From Gelidibacter sediminis (GTDB lineage: Bacteria > Bacteroidota > Bacteroidia > Flavobacteriales > Flavobacteriaceae), in NCBI RefSeq assembly GCF_004364975.1, contig NZ_SOBW01000007.1:1364001-1428000 (forward strand): a DNA stretch of 64,000 nt. The letters run 5' to 3'. The notes below the pieces were generated by a model, which ran no database searches, had not been told where the DNA came from, and was given only the letters and a program-made list of their open reading frames with translations. A program made the translations under genes and the position numbers. Shown in pieces: positions 18,916 to 26,941 of the stretch; the stretch's first letter is position 1; each line of letters opens with the position of its first letter.

Positions 18916-19497
18916 ATGGACTTAACTCAAGGAACCTTTGAAGAGAAAAATAGCAGGGCAAAGAAAATGATGCTCTGGTTTGGCATCGTGTCTTTAATCA
19001 TGTCTTTTGCAGGTTGGACTAGTGCTTTTGTGGTTAGTAGCAACAGAGAAGATTGGTTGGATGATTTTCAACTGCCAAATGCGTTTATTATAAGCACTGT
19101 TTTGGTCTTAATTAGTAGTGTGACCTTTATCTTGGCTAAAAAAGCACTTGAAAAGAATAACAGACAGCTTACAACCATTTGGCTGTTTGCAACCTTAGCC
19201 TTGGGTGTTGGCTTTATTGCCAACCAGTTTTTGGGCTTTCAAGAAATCATAGATTTGGGGTATAATTTTACTGGGCCAACCAGTAATATTACCATGTCCT
19301 ATATTTATTTAATCGCTATGATGCATATTGCACACGTTATTGTTGGCTTGGTTTGCATTCTTGTGGTAATTTATAATCATTTTAAACAAAAGTATTCGGC
19401 TAACAAAATGCTTGGTATGGAACTGGCCGCTACATTTTGGCATTTTATTGATATACTATGGGTATATCTCTTTTTATTTTTATATTTTGTAAGTTAA
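18916..19497 (+). CDS. Cytochrome c oxidase subunit III family protein, short form
   Basis: A 193-residue integral membrane protein of the heme-copper oxidase subunit III family. It has about five membrane segments, the SLIMSFAGWTSAFVVSS start of the family, and the C-terminal MHIAHVIVGLVCILVV and FWHFIDILWVYLFLFLYF signatures. Subunit III stabilises the catalytic subunit and its proton entry. It follows cyoE after one base. A second, longer subunit III gene comes next, so the organism may carry both as parts of one oxidase or of two variants; subunits I and II are not in the window. Confidence 0.88.
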   Translation: MDLTQGTFEEKNSRAKKMMLWFGIVSLIMSFAGWTSAFVVSSNREDWLDDFQLPNAFIISTVLVLISSVTFILAKKALEKNNRQLTTIWLFATLALGVGFIANQFLGFQEIIDLGYNFTGPTSNITMSYIYLIAMMHIAHVIVGLVCILVVIYNHFKQKYSANKMLGMELAATFWHFIDILWVYLFLFLYFVS

Positions 19498-19599
19498 TTG
19501 CCGATTTAATTTTATGCCTATTGGCCTAAATCAGCTATATTCATTAGTGAGAGCGCCTCAAAATTTAATGAGGATGTTTCGTTAGATGAATAAATTGAT

Positions 19600-19607
19600 T
19601 ATTTTTG
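19600..19607 (+). promoter_or_regulatory. Candidate -7 element TATTTTTG before the long cox3
   Basis: TATTTTTG matches TANNTTTG, 36 bases before the ATG at 19644, inside a 146-base gap after the short cox3. No convincing -33 TTG is seen. It could give independent expression of the second oxidase unit. Confidence 0.45.
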
Positions 19608-19643
19608 TGCAACTTTTTAAATTAATACAACTAATCACTACAT

Positions 19644-20621
19644 ATGGATACGACTGTCGTGAAAACTAGTGCCGAAAACAAGCGTTGGGGTGGAGGTACT
19701 GAACCGCTAAAAACTAGTTATGGCAAAATGATGATGTGGTTTTTTATCACTTCAGATGCATTAACCTTTGCAGGGTTCTTGGCTGCTTACGGATTCTCAA
19801 GATTTAAATTTGCTGATTCATGGCCAATTGCGGATAACGTCTTTACACACGTTCCCTTTATTCACGGTAATTATCCGATGATTTTTGTGGCCTTCATGAC
19901 CTTTATCCTGATCATGTCATCTGTAACGATGGTACTAGCAGTAGATGCAGGACACCATAAGAATAAGGCTAAAGTAACACTCTATATGTTTTTGACCATT
20001 ATTGGTGGGTTAGTGTTTGTGGGGTCTCAAGCTTATGAGTGGACCACTTTTATTAAAGGAACTTACGGTGCTGTAGCCACTAAAGGTGGTAACATCTTAC
20101 ATATTATGGATGCAGATGGTCACCAAGTCGCTTTAAAGGACTTCGCCATTGCGCAAGATTCTGATCGTGAACGTCACGAAAGCAGGACAGGACTGTGGTT
20201 TACGAGTGAAAAAGCATTGCCAAGTTATACATTTGACGAAGTGTTGGCTGGTTTTAAAGCCAATCCAGACCTTGTTGTTAGAACCACCTATACCGCTGGA
20301 GATGGTCATAAAACAATGTTATCCCGCAGTGAATCCTTAAGAGAGTTAGAAACAAAAGGCAAAAATGTTGTTGAGGGTGCTAACCTTAGACAAAATGAAT
20401 ACGGTTCACCATTATTCGCCAACTACTTCTTCTTTATCACAGGATTTCACGGATTCCACGTGTCTATAGGTATACTCCTAAACATTATTATTTTCTTTAA
20501 TGTTCTCCTTGGTACTTATGAACGCAGGGGCTCATACGAAATGGTTGAGAAAGTTGGTTTGTATTGGCATTTTGTGGATTTGGTTTGGGTGTTCGTATTT
20601 ACATTCTTCTACTTAGTATAA
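19644..20621 (+). CDS. Cytochrome c oxidase subunit III, long form with soluble insertion
   Basis: A 325-residue subunit III homologue. The membrane part has the family landmarks: MMMWFFITSDALTFAGFLAAY at the start, FITGFHGFHVSIG and VGLYWHFVDLVWVFVFTFFYL at the end. Between them, about residues 140-250, is a hydrophilic stretch of roughly 100 residues with no membrane segment (from KGTYGAVATKGGN to NLRQNEYGS). Comparable insertions occur in other Bacteroidota subunit III proteins from memory; its function is not known to me. It is followed after 21 bases by the subunit IV gene, consistent with a caa3-type operon fragment. Confidence 0.9.
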   Translation: MDTTVVKTSAENKRWGGGTEPLKTSYGKMMMWFFITSDALTFAGFLAAYGFSRFKFADSWPIADNVFTHVPFIHGNYPMIFVAFMTFILIMSSVTMVLAVDAGHHKNKAKVTLYMFLTIIGGLVFVGSQAYEWTTFIKGTYGAVATKGGNILHIMDADGHQVALKDFAIAQDSDRERHESRTGLWFTSEKALPSYTFDEVLAGFKANPDLVVRTTYTAGDGHKTMLSRSESLRELETKGKNVVEGANLRQNEYGSPLFANYFFFITGFHGFHVSIGILLNIIIFFNVLLGTYERRGSYEMVEKVGLYWHFVDLVWVFVFTFFYLV

Positions 20622-20642
20622 CTTGAATAACTTATTTTAAAC

Positions 20643-21026
20643 ATGGCAGCAGACGCACATAAATTAGCAATATTCAGAGGATTGGTAAAATTTAAATCCA
20701 ATACCCAAAAAATTTGGGGAGTACTGATCTTCTTATCTATAATTACCGCAATTGAGGTGCTTTTAGGAATCTATAAACCTGAAATCTTTAATGCACAAGT
20801 ATTAGGGATGAAAGCACTGAACTGGATTTTTATTATTCTTACTATAGTGAAAGCTTATTATATTACTTGGGACTTTATGCACATGCGAGACGAAATGGCA
20901 AGTTTTAGACGTATGGTAGTTTGGACAGGTGTGTTCTTAATCTCTTATTTAATCTTTATCATCTTGCAAGAAGGGGGTTATGTAGAGAGTGTATTCGCAA
21001 ACGGATTTGTAAAGACAGATTTCTAA
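20643..21026 (+). CDS. Cytochrome c oxidase subunit IV family (caa3 type)
   Basis: A 127-residue membrane protein with three hydrophobic segments (about 22-42, 55-75, 90-112) and the motif YYITWDFMHMRDEM typical of the prokaryotic cytochrome c oxidase subunit IV family. This small subunit helps assembly of the CuB site region in related oxidases. It follows the long subunit III by 21 bases and ends the oxidase transcription unit: a terminator hairpin starts 47 bases after its stop. Confidence 0.9.
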   Translation: MAADAHKLAIFRGLVKFKSNTQKIWGVLIFLSIITAIEVLLGIYKPEIFNAQVLGMKALNWIFIILTIVKAYYITWDFMHMRDEMASFRRMVVWTGVFLISYLIFIILQEGGYVESVFANGFVKTDF

Positions 21027-21072
21027 AAACACGACGCTGTAAAACAGTACGATATTAGTGTTAAACATATAT

Positions 21073-21101
21073 AAAAAGGCGGTTATTTGAACCGTCTTTT
21101 T
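21073..21101 (+). terminator. Terminator after cox subunit IV
   Basis: Hairpin with stem AAAAAGGCGGTT/AACCGTCTTTTT (one G-U pair) and a 5-base loop, followed by a T-rich tract. The T-tract continues into a -7-like box at 21102-21109. Confidence 0.8.
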
Positions 21102-21109
21102 TATTTTTG
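21102..21109 (+). promoter_or_regulatory. Candidate -7 element TATTTTTG overlapping the terminator T-tract
   Basis: TATTTTTG begins right at the end of the T-tract of the preceding terminator, 78 bases before the next gene. A TTG lies only 12 bases upstream (21087-21089), too close for the usual spacing. Confidence 0.35.
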
Positions 21110-21186
21110 CACAACGGTAATTTAGGACGGTTTTACTTATAAAAATTGAATAGTTCCAGAACAAATCACCATACAAACCTTCTCTA

Positions 21187-21900
21187 ATGGATAAAAAACT
21201 TGTCATACGTTACACAGTGCTCGGCATACTGTTTTTTCTTCCCGTAGCTTTTCTTTTAATGCTGCTTCCAGCTAAACATAATTACAATCCTCTAGACATT
21301 GTCAAAGAGCAAGTGCACGACATCAAATCTGTCAGTGAGTACGCTTTAGAGGATCATATTACAGTGTTGGCGTTCTTTGGGAAAGACCCGCTTCAAAACA
21401 GGGTTGCTGCATCAAATTTAAAGGAATTGGTGTATGATAAATTTAAAGGCTTCAAAAAGTTTCAAATTATAACTATCGTAACTCCCGAAGCCAAAGCCAA
21501 TCTTGATCGTCTAAAAAAGGAAATAGAATCACATGAAGATTTAAAATATTGGCATTTTGCCTTTTTACCTGAAGCGGATATTAAGACACTTTATAATAGT
21601 TTAAAAACAGACGGTCTACTAAATAGCAATCTCTCCACCTCGAGGGTGTTTATTATCGATATGGATTTAAATCAACGAGGACGTTTGGATGACCGTACAG
21701 AACGTGAAGTAGAAACCAATGTTGCAGCTTATGATTTAACTTCGTACGACTGTATAGAAGTGGCTATACTTAAAAACAAAATGAGTGAAGATATGCGCGT
21801 GCTGTTTACTGAATATCGAGAGAAGCGCAAAGGAAACTTTGATTCAACAACACGTCGTGCTAACGATTTAAAAGGGATTACAGATGAGCAAGAAAACTAA
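21187..21900 (+). CDS. Membrane-anchored SCO/thioredoxin-fold-like protein lacking the copper motif
   Basis: A 237-residue protein with one N-terminal membrane anchor (VLGILFFLPVAFLLMLL) and a periplasmic domain. I do not know it by name; flavobacteria carry similar proteins beside SCO. Its domain follows the order of the SCO protein encoded next: ITVLAFFGKDP where SCO has VYVLEFFFTTCP; FQIITIVTPE where SCO has FGIASFTIAP; YWHFAFLPEADIKTLY where SCO has NWHLMTGKQDDIYKLA; SRVFIIDMDLNQRGRLD where SCO has GNFALIDKNGYIRSR. The CxxxC pair and the metal-binding His are absent. It overlaps the SCO gene by 17 bases, indicating translational coupling. A non-catalytic partner in oxidase assembly is my inference. 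Confidence 0.75.
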   Translation: MDKKLVIRYTVLGILFFLPVAFLLMLLPAKHNYNPLDIVKEQVHDIKSVSEYALEDHITVLAFFGKDPLQNRVAASNLKELVYDKFKGFKKFQIITIVTPEAKANLDRLKKEIESHEDLKYWHFAFLPEADIKTLYNSLKTDGLLNSNLSTSRVFIIDMDLNQRGRLDDRTEREVETNVAAYDLTSYDCIEVAILKNKMSEDMRVLFTEYREKRKGNFDSTTRRANDLKGITDEQEN

Positions 21901-22642
21901 TTATTCTTACGTAGGGGTTTCATTTATTGTATTGTTATTTGGGATTTATTTTGTGCCCAAAATTATAGACCGCATCAACAATAAAGATATCGTCAGAGAT
22001 GAGAGCAGAACAGCGGATATTAATCTAAATCCGAAGAAGAAACCAGGTAACCAATCAGACCTTGCATTTATTGAACTCAATGGCAAGCGTAAAAAAGTGC
22101 CTGCATTCAGTTTTACTAATCAACATGGTGAAACCATTACCAACAAAGATTATGAAGGTAAGGTGTATGTATTGGAATTTTTCTTTACCACCTGCCCAAC
22201 CATTTGTCCTAAAATGAATGCCAACATGTTGGACCTTCAAAATACATTTCCAGATGAGGATAATTTTGGCATTGCCTCCTTTACCATTGCACCAAGCATT
22301 GACACCCCTGAAGTTTTAAAAGCGTACGCTAAAAAACATGGTGTGACTAATCGTAATTGGCATCTGATGACGGGTAAACAAGATGATATTTATAAACTTG
22401 CCAATGAAGGATTTTACCTTTATACCGCTAAGGATGACAGCGTTGAAGGCGGATTTGAGCACTCTGGTAACTTTGCCTTAATAGACAAAAATGGGTATAT
22501 AAGATCTCGTAAAGACGCCTCCGGAATGCCGATAATTTATTACAATGGAATGATTTCAGAAGATGAAAAAACTGACCAGGAAGGCGTAGAGCAACAAATT
22601 ACCATGCTAAAAGAAGATATCGCTAAACTATTGAAGGAATAA
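21884..22642 (+). CDS. SCO1/SenC/PrrC family copper chaperone
   Basis: SCO proteins deliver copper to, or reduce, the CuA site of cytochrome c oxidase subunit II at the outer face of the cytoplasmic membrane. The 252-residue product has an N-terminal anchor (about 9-25), a thioredoxin-fold domain, the copper ligands Cys104 and Cys108 in TTCPTICPKMN, and the third ligand His193 in GGFEHSGNFALID. All key residues are present, so it should be active. It overlaps the upstream SCO-like gene by 17 bases and is followed after two bases by a DUF420 gene, forming an oxidase assembly operon. Confidence 0.94.
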   Translation: MSKKTNYSYVGVSFIVLLFGIYFVPKIIDRINNKDIVRDESRTADINLNPKKKPGNQSDLAFIELNGKRKKVPAFSFTNQHGETITNKDYEGKVYVLEFFFTTCPTICPKMNANMLDLQNTFPDEDNFGIASFTIAPSIDTPEVLKAYAKKHGVTNRNWHLMTGKQDDIYKLANEGFYLYTAKDDSVEGGFEHSGNFALIDKNGYIRSRKDASGMPIIYYNGMISEDEKTDQEGVEQQITMLKEDIAKLLKE

Positions 22643-22644
22643 TA

Positions 22645-23190
22645 ATGGAGAACCCTAATCTTGTTGCTGAAAAGAAGTATAATAAATGGATTGTTATTCT
22701 GTCAATAGTTATTCCATTAGTAGTTGCTGCGCTATTTGGGGTGAATCTACGGGATATGGGCTTTGATGTGGCCCCACTTACATTTTTACCTCCAATTTAT
22801 GCAAGTCTCAATGCATTCACGGCGCTACTTCTAATTATTGGGTTTTTGGCCATTAAAAAAAATAAAATAGAGCTTCATAAAAAATTGATGACTACCGCCA
22901 TTGGTTGTTCAGCACTTTTTTTGATAATGTATGTGGCGTACCATATGACTAGTAACTCTACACCTTATGGTGGCGAAGGCGTTATGAGAACGGTCTACTT
23001 TTTTGTATTAATCTCTCACATAATCTTATCAATTGTCATCATTCCATTTGTGTTGATTACGTTTGTAAGGGCTATTACCAATAACATTGAGCGCCACAAG
23101 AAAATTGCTAAAATAACCTTTCCGTTGTGGTTATATGTTGCAGTCTCAGGAGTGATTGTGTATCTTATGATTTCACCTTATTATATCTAA
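22645..23190 (+). CDS. DUF420 family membrane protein
   Basis: A 181-residue integral membrane protein with about five hydrophobic segments, and histidines inside or at the edge of them (KIELHKKLMTTAIG, MYVAYHMTSN, VLISHIILSIVI, ERHKKIAK). The pattern fits DUF420; a family member called CtaM in Gram-positive bacteria is needed for heme A oxidase maturation, and the neighbours here (cyoE, cox genes, SCO) support an oxidase-related role. That role is inferred. It lies two bases after SCO and one base before the next small gene. Confidence 0.87.
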   Translation: MENPNLVAEKKYNKWIVILSIVIPLVVAALFGVNLRDMGFDVAPLTFLPPIYASLNAFTALLLIIGFLAIKKNKIELHKKLMTTAIGCSALFLIMYVAYHMTSNSTPYGGEGVMRTVYFFVLISHIILSIVIIPFVLITFVRAITNNIERHKKIAKITFPLWLYVAVSGVIVYLMISPYYI

Positions 23191-23191
23191 C

Positions 23192-23413
23192 ATGAAGAAC
23201 AAAGTCCTTTTTTTGCTGTTTACTGTTTTTACATTCATTAATACAAATGCACAATGTGCAATGTGTCGTGCCGTATTGGAAAGTGAAGATGGTCAATCTA
23301 CTGCCAAGGGGGTTAATGATGGTATTGTTTACCTTATGGTCATTCCTTATTTATTGGTTGGTGGCATCGGCTTTGCCATTTATATGAAGTATTTTAAGAA
23401 GAAAAAAATATAA
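23192..23413 (+). CDS. Small exported membrane protein with CxxC motif
   Basis: A 73-residue protein: signal peptide (residues 1-20, ending NTNAQ), then CAMCRAVLESEDG with a CxxC pair right after the cleavage site, then one membrane segment (YLMVIPYLLVGGIGFAIYM) and a basic tail. It is not a named protein to me. It starts one base after the DUF420 stop and ends the SCO operon, so a part in copper or heme handling or thiol exchange for oxidase assembly is plausible. The CxxC at the membrane surface is what to test. Confidence 0.75.
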   Translation: MKNKVLFLLFTVFTFINTNAQCAMCRAVLESEDGQSTAKGVNDGIVYLMVIPYLLVGGIGFAIYMKYFKKKKI

Positions 23414-23545
23414 AAATATTGAGATTCGTGTAACAATTCATCTTTTTTAGAGTCTAAAAATAGCGTATTAAGTACAAGTCTTAACAATTTGTTAATAGAG
23501 TTAGCGCCTTGTTTTGTGTAACATTGTACAATTAATCGCTTTTTT

Positions 23546-24247
23546 ATGATACAAATAAAAGATTTACACAAGTCCTACCACATGGGCAGCAATTCGCTTC
23601 ATGTGCTAAAAGGAATCAATTTTGAGGTCAAAGAAGGTGAATTAGTATCCATTATGGGATCGTCGGGCTCGGGAAAATCGACGCTTCTTAATATTTTGGG
23701 TATGTTGGATGAAGCTGATGAAGGTTCCTACACACTAGACAACGTCCCAATTAAAAATCTTAATGAGAAAATTGCTGCTAATTACAGAAACAAATTTCTC
23801 GGATTTATTTTCCAGTCTTTCAATTTAATCAACTACAAGTCCGCTTTAGATAATGTTGCTCTACCCTTATACTATCAAGGTTCGCCCCGCAAAGAACGTG
23901 TAGAACGCGCCATGCATTATCTCGATAAAGTAGGGTTGGCCCCTTGGTCTCACCATCTGCCAACTGAACTATCTGGAGGACAAAAACAACGTGTTGCTAT
24001 TGCCAGAGCTTTGGCTAGTGATCCAAAGGTTTTATTGGCCGATGAACCAACAGGTGCTCTTGATACCAAAACCTCTTATGAAGTTATGGAACTCATTCAG
24101 GGAATTAATGATGAAGGAAAAACTATTCTTGTAGTGACCCACGAGCATGATATTGCCCAAATGACCAAGCGCATTGTTAATTTAAAAGACGGTCTCATCA
24201 TTGATGATAGCATGGTAGAACAAGTAAGAGCTTCACAGTATGTTTGA
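23546..24247 (+). CDS. ABC transporter ATP-binding protein, MacB/LolD type
   Basis: The cytoplasmic ATPase of a MacB-type ABC system. At 233 residues it has the normal length of a stand-alone subunit. Walker A is GSSGSGKST (residues 38-46), the Q-loop is FQSFNLI, the signature [15 protein letters not shown], Walker B VLLADEP, and the H-loop VVTHEHD. The close match of the signature region to MacB/LolD subunits and the two permease genes following point to a mechanotransducing exporter rather than an importer. It overlaps the first permease by 8 bases. Confidence 0.95.
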   Translation: MIQIKDLHKSYHMGSNSLHVLKGINFEVKEGELVSIMGSSGSGKSTLLNILGMLDEADEGSYTLDNVPIKNLNEKIAANYRNKFLGFIFQSFNLINYKSALDNVALPLYYQGSPRKERVERAMHYLDKVGLAPWSHHLPTELSGGQKQRVAIARALASDPKVLLADEPTGALDTKTSYEVMELIQGINDEGKTILVVTHEHDIAQMTKRIVNLKDGLIIDDSMVEQVRASQYV

Positions 24248-25484
24248 TGTAGAACGGTGGCAGGAAATTTTTGAGACCTTAAGTAAAAACAAGCTTCGGA
24301 CGTTTTTGACGGGGCTTTCAGTGGCTTCTGGAATCTTTATTTTGGTCATTCTTCTCGGCTTTAGCTCTGGAATACAAAATGGCGTGACCTCACAATTTGA
24401 GAAGGATGCTACTAACAGCATTGCGGTCTGGACAGGTGTTACTACTAAAGGATACAAGGGATTAAACCCAGGACGGCGTATTCAATTAAAAAACCAAGAC
24501 TTCGACAATATTGTAACCAAATATGATGATAATTTAGAATACAAATCAGCGTTTTATACCATTTGGGGAGGTCTGGTCAATTATAAAAATGAATCCGGAA
24601 ACTACAGGATTCAGGGAGTTATGCCAGATAATCAGTTTATCGAAAATGCTGACATTCATCAAGGTCGGTTCATCAATCATTCTGATGTAATTGGTAACAA
24701 AAAAGTGGCCGTTATTGGTAATAAAGTCAGTCTCGATTTATTTAAAGGAGATGATCCCATAGGTAAGGATATCTCCCTTTACGGAATTAACTTTAAAGTT
24801 GTGGGCGTGTTTTTTGATCCAGGCGGAGAACGTGATGAAAGTAAGGTGATGATGCCTATTACCACCGCGCAAAAGGCTTTTAATGGAGGTAATGACATCA
24901 GGAGTATGATGTATACCGTAAAAATGTCTGATAATTTTAATGAGGCTGTGAAACTCTCAGAACAAGTCACGTTAGGAATTGAAAATGACATCAAGGAAAC
25001 ACACATCATAGCTCCTGATGATACGAGTGCCATTAGGGTTAATAATACTTTAGAAGAAGCACGTAAAATCTATTCGTTAGTTGATACCATTAAAGCTGTA
25101 TTCTGGTTTGTAGGCATCGGAACTATCATTGCTGGCGTGGTAGGTGTAGGAAACATTATGCTCATTATTGTTAAAGAACGTACTAAAGAAATTGGTATCA
25201 GGAAAGCATTGGGTGCAGTACCCATGTCTATTGTAGGTATGATTTTACAGGAATCTGTATTTGTGACCATGTTTTCGGGACTCTTCGGACTCGTTGCAGG
25301 GCTAGCCTTGCTCGAATTTGTAGGCCCATTGATAGAAAGTGATTTTATAAAATATCCACAGGTTGATTTTAACACAGCATTGACAACCGTATTCATTTTG
25401 GTGTTTGCAGGTGCTATTGCGGGATTCATACCTGCTTATAGGGCTGCCAAGATAAAACCAATTGTAGCACTAAGAGACGAATAA
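24240..25484 (+). CDS. ABC transporter permease, MacB/FtsX type (first)
   Basis: A 414-residue permease with the MacB layout: one N-terminal membrane helix (TFLTGLSVASGIFILVILL), a large periplasmic domain (about residues 45-270), and three C-terminal helices including the signature VGNIMLIIVKERTKEIGIRKALGA. Exporters of this type couple ATP hydrolysis to periplasmic substrate movement via an adaptor and TolC. It overlaps the ATPase gene by 8 bases and is one base before the second permease, so a heterodimer of the two permeases is likely. Confidence 0.93.
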   Translation: MFDVERWQEIFETLSKNKLRTFLTGLSVASGIFILVILLGFSSGIQNGVTSQFEKDATNSIAVWTGVTTKGYKGLNPGRRIQLKNQDFDNIVTKYDDNLEYKSAFYTIWGGLVNYKNESGNYRIQGVMPDNQFIENADIHQGRFINHSDVIGNKKVAVIGNKVSLDLFKGDDPIGKDISLYGINFKVVGVFFDPGGERDESKVMMPITTAQKAFNGGNDIRSMMYTVKMSDNFNEAVKLSEQVTLGIENDIKETHIIAPDDTSAIRVNNTLEEARKIYSLVDTIKAVFWFVGIGTIIAGVVGVGNIMLIIVKERTKEIGIRKALGAVPMSIVGMILQESVFVTMFSGLFGLVAGLALLEFVGPLIESDFIKYPQVDFNTALTTVFILVFAGAIAGFIPAYRAAKIKPIVALRDE

Positions 25485-25485
25485 T

Positions 25486-26745
25486 ATGTTTAGTAGGGAC
25501 CGTTGGGACGAAATATTAGAAGCATTAAATGCCAATAAATTCAGAACTTTTCTGACTGCTTTTGGCGTTTTTTGGGGCATTACCATATTGGTGTTGTTAT
25601 TGGCATTAACCAACGGGTTAAAGAATGGCGTAACAGCCGGGTTTGGTAATTTTGCCACTAATTCTATGTTTGTTTGGTCTCAACAAACATCCAAACCTTA
25701 TAAAGGTTTGCCAAAAGGACGTCGATTTAATTTTAAACTTGACGATGTTACAGCTTTAAAAAATGATTTCCCGCAACTCAAATACGTATCACCCCGTAAC
25801 CAATTAGGAGGTTATAATGGCGCTAATAATGTTGTAAGAGGCACCAAAACTGGAGCTTTTCAAGTAAATGGCGATTATCCTGAGTTTATAAAACAACAAC
25901 CCATGGACATTCTTCAGGGGCGGTTTTTTAGTTATTCAGATATTAACGCCAACAGGAAGGTGTGTGTTATAGGCACTGGTGTGGTAAAAGGGCTGTATGA
26001 TAAGGACGAGCCTGCATTAGGAACCTATATTAAAATTAATGGAGTCAATTTTATGGTTATTGGCACCTTTAAGGTAAGCAATAGTCAAGGTGATAAAGAG
26101 GAAGATGCCAATACCATTTTTGTGCCTTTTACAGCCTTTAGTCAAGCTTTTAATTTTGCTGATAATGTAGGATGGTTGGCGCTAACAGCTCACGATGACA
26201 CAGCCATTACATCGCTTAAACCCCAAATCATGGAAACATTAAAAAGCCGACGTAAAGTACACCCTGAAGATGATCGCGCCATTGGTAACTTTGACCTGGC
26301 AGAAGCGTTTGGACGTGTTAACGGTTTGTTTTCCATCCTTGGTGTTGTGGGGTATTTTGTTGGGGCTTTAGTGTTGATGTCTGGCATTATTGGCATCAGT
26401 AATATTATGCTGATTGTGGTTAAGGAGCGAACTAAAGAAATTGGAGTGAGGAGGGCACTGGGAGCTTCACCATGGACTATAAAATCACAAATTTTACAAG
26501 AAAGTTTAATTCTTACTATTTTATCAGGTATGGTAGGAATCACCTTTGCGGCAGGTGTAATTTGGGTTTTTAACTATGTTTTGGATAGTAATGGCCCAGT
26601 TGAGAATTTTGCAAACCCAAGTGTGAGTATGTCGGTGGTTTTTACAGCTTTAATTATTCTTGTAGTTTCAGGGCTGTTAGCTGGTTTGATTCCTGCCAAC
26701 AGTGCCACCAAAATGAAGCCTGTAGATGCTTTAAGAATAGAGTAA
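25486..26745 (+). CDS. ABC transporter permease, MacB/FtsX type (second)
   Basis: A 419-residue paralogue of the preceding permease: helix 1 (FRTFLTAFGVFWGITILVLLL), periplasmic domain to about residue 275, then the signature ISNIMLIVVKERTKEIGVRRALGA and two further helices. Similarity to the first permease runs over the full length, so the pair arose by tandem duplication and probably forms a heterodimer on one ATPase pair. The stop codon lies 196 bases before the first adaptor gene; that gap holds the tandem repeat described separately. Confidence 0.93.
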   Translation: MFSRDRWDEILEALNANKFRTFLTAFGVFWGITILVLLLALTNGLKNGVTAGFGNFATNSMFVWSQQTSKPYKGLPKGRRFNFKLDDVTALKNDFPQLKYVSPRNQLGGYNGANNVVRGTKTGAFQVNGDYPEFIKQQPMDILQGRFFSYSDINANRKVCVIGTGVVKGLYDKDEPALGTYIKINGVNFMVIGTFKVSNSQGDKEEDANTIFVPFTAFSQAFNFADNVGWLALTAHDDTAITSLKPQIMETLKSRRKVHPEDDRAIGNFDLAEAFGRVNGLFSILGVVGYFVGALVLMSGIIGISNIMLIVVKERTKEIGVRRALGASPWTIKSQILQESLILTILSGMVGITFAAGVIWVFNYVLDSNGPVENFANPSVSMSVVFTALIILVVSGLLAGLIPANSATKMKPVDALRIE

Positions 26746-26752
26746 TATCATT

Positions 26753-26941
26753 AATAAATCTCAAATGAGCCACCGCCATTCTAATGTGTAATTTTACTAT
26801 AAGCATGTATTAGGTGCACATTTGACCTCTGTAAAACAATAATAAAACTCAAATGAACCACCGTAATTCTAATGTGTTATTTAACTATAGACATGTAATA
26901 GGTGCAACATTTGACCTCTTTAAAACAATAATAAATCACAA
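26753..26941 (+). repeat. 88/89-bp tandem repeat in the leader of the first adaptor gene
   Basis: Copy 1 is 26753-26840, copy 2 is 26841-26929, and a partial third copy (aataataaatcacaaATGA) runs into the adaptor start at 26942. The two full copies differ by about ten substitutions and one inserted base. Each contains the sequence just before and including an ATG: 26765, 26853 and 26942. The first ATG opens 8 codons before TAA. The second opens 30 codons that end in a TGA overlapping the adaptor ATG as ATGA. So the unit duplicated is a promoter/leader/start region; function unknown. Confidence 0.85.
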
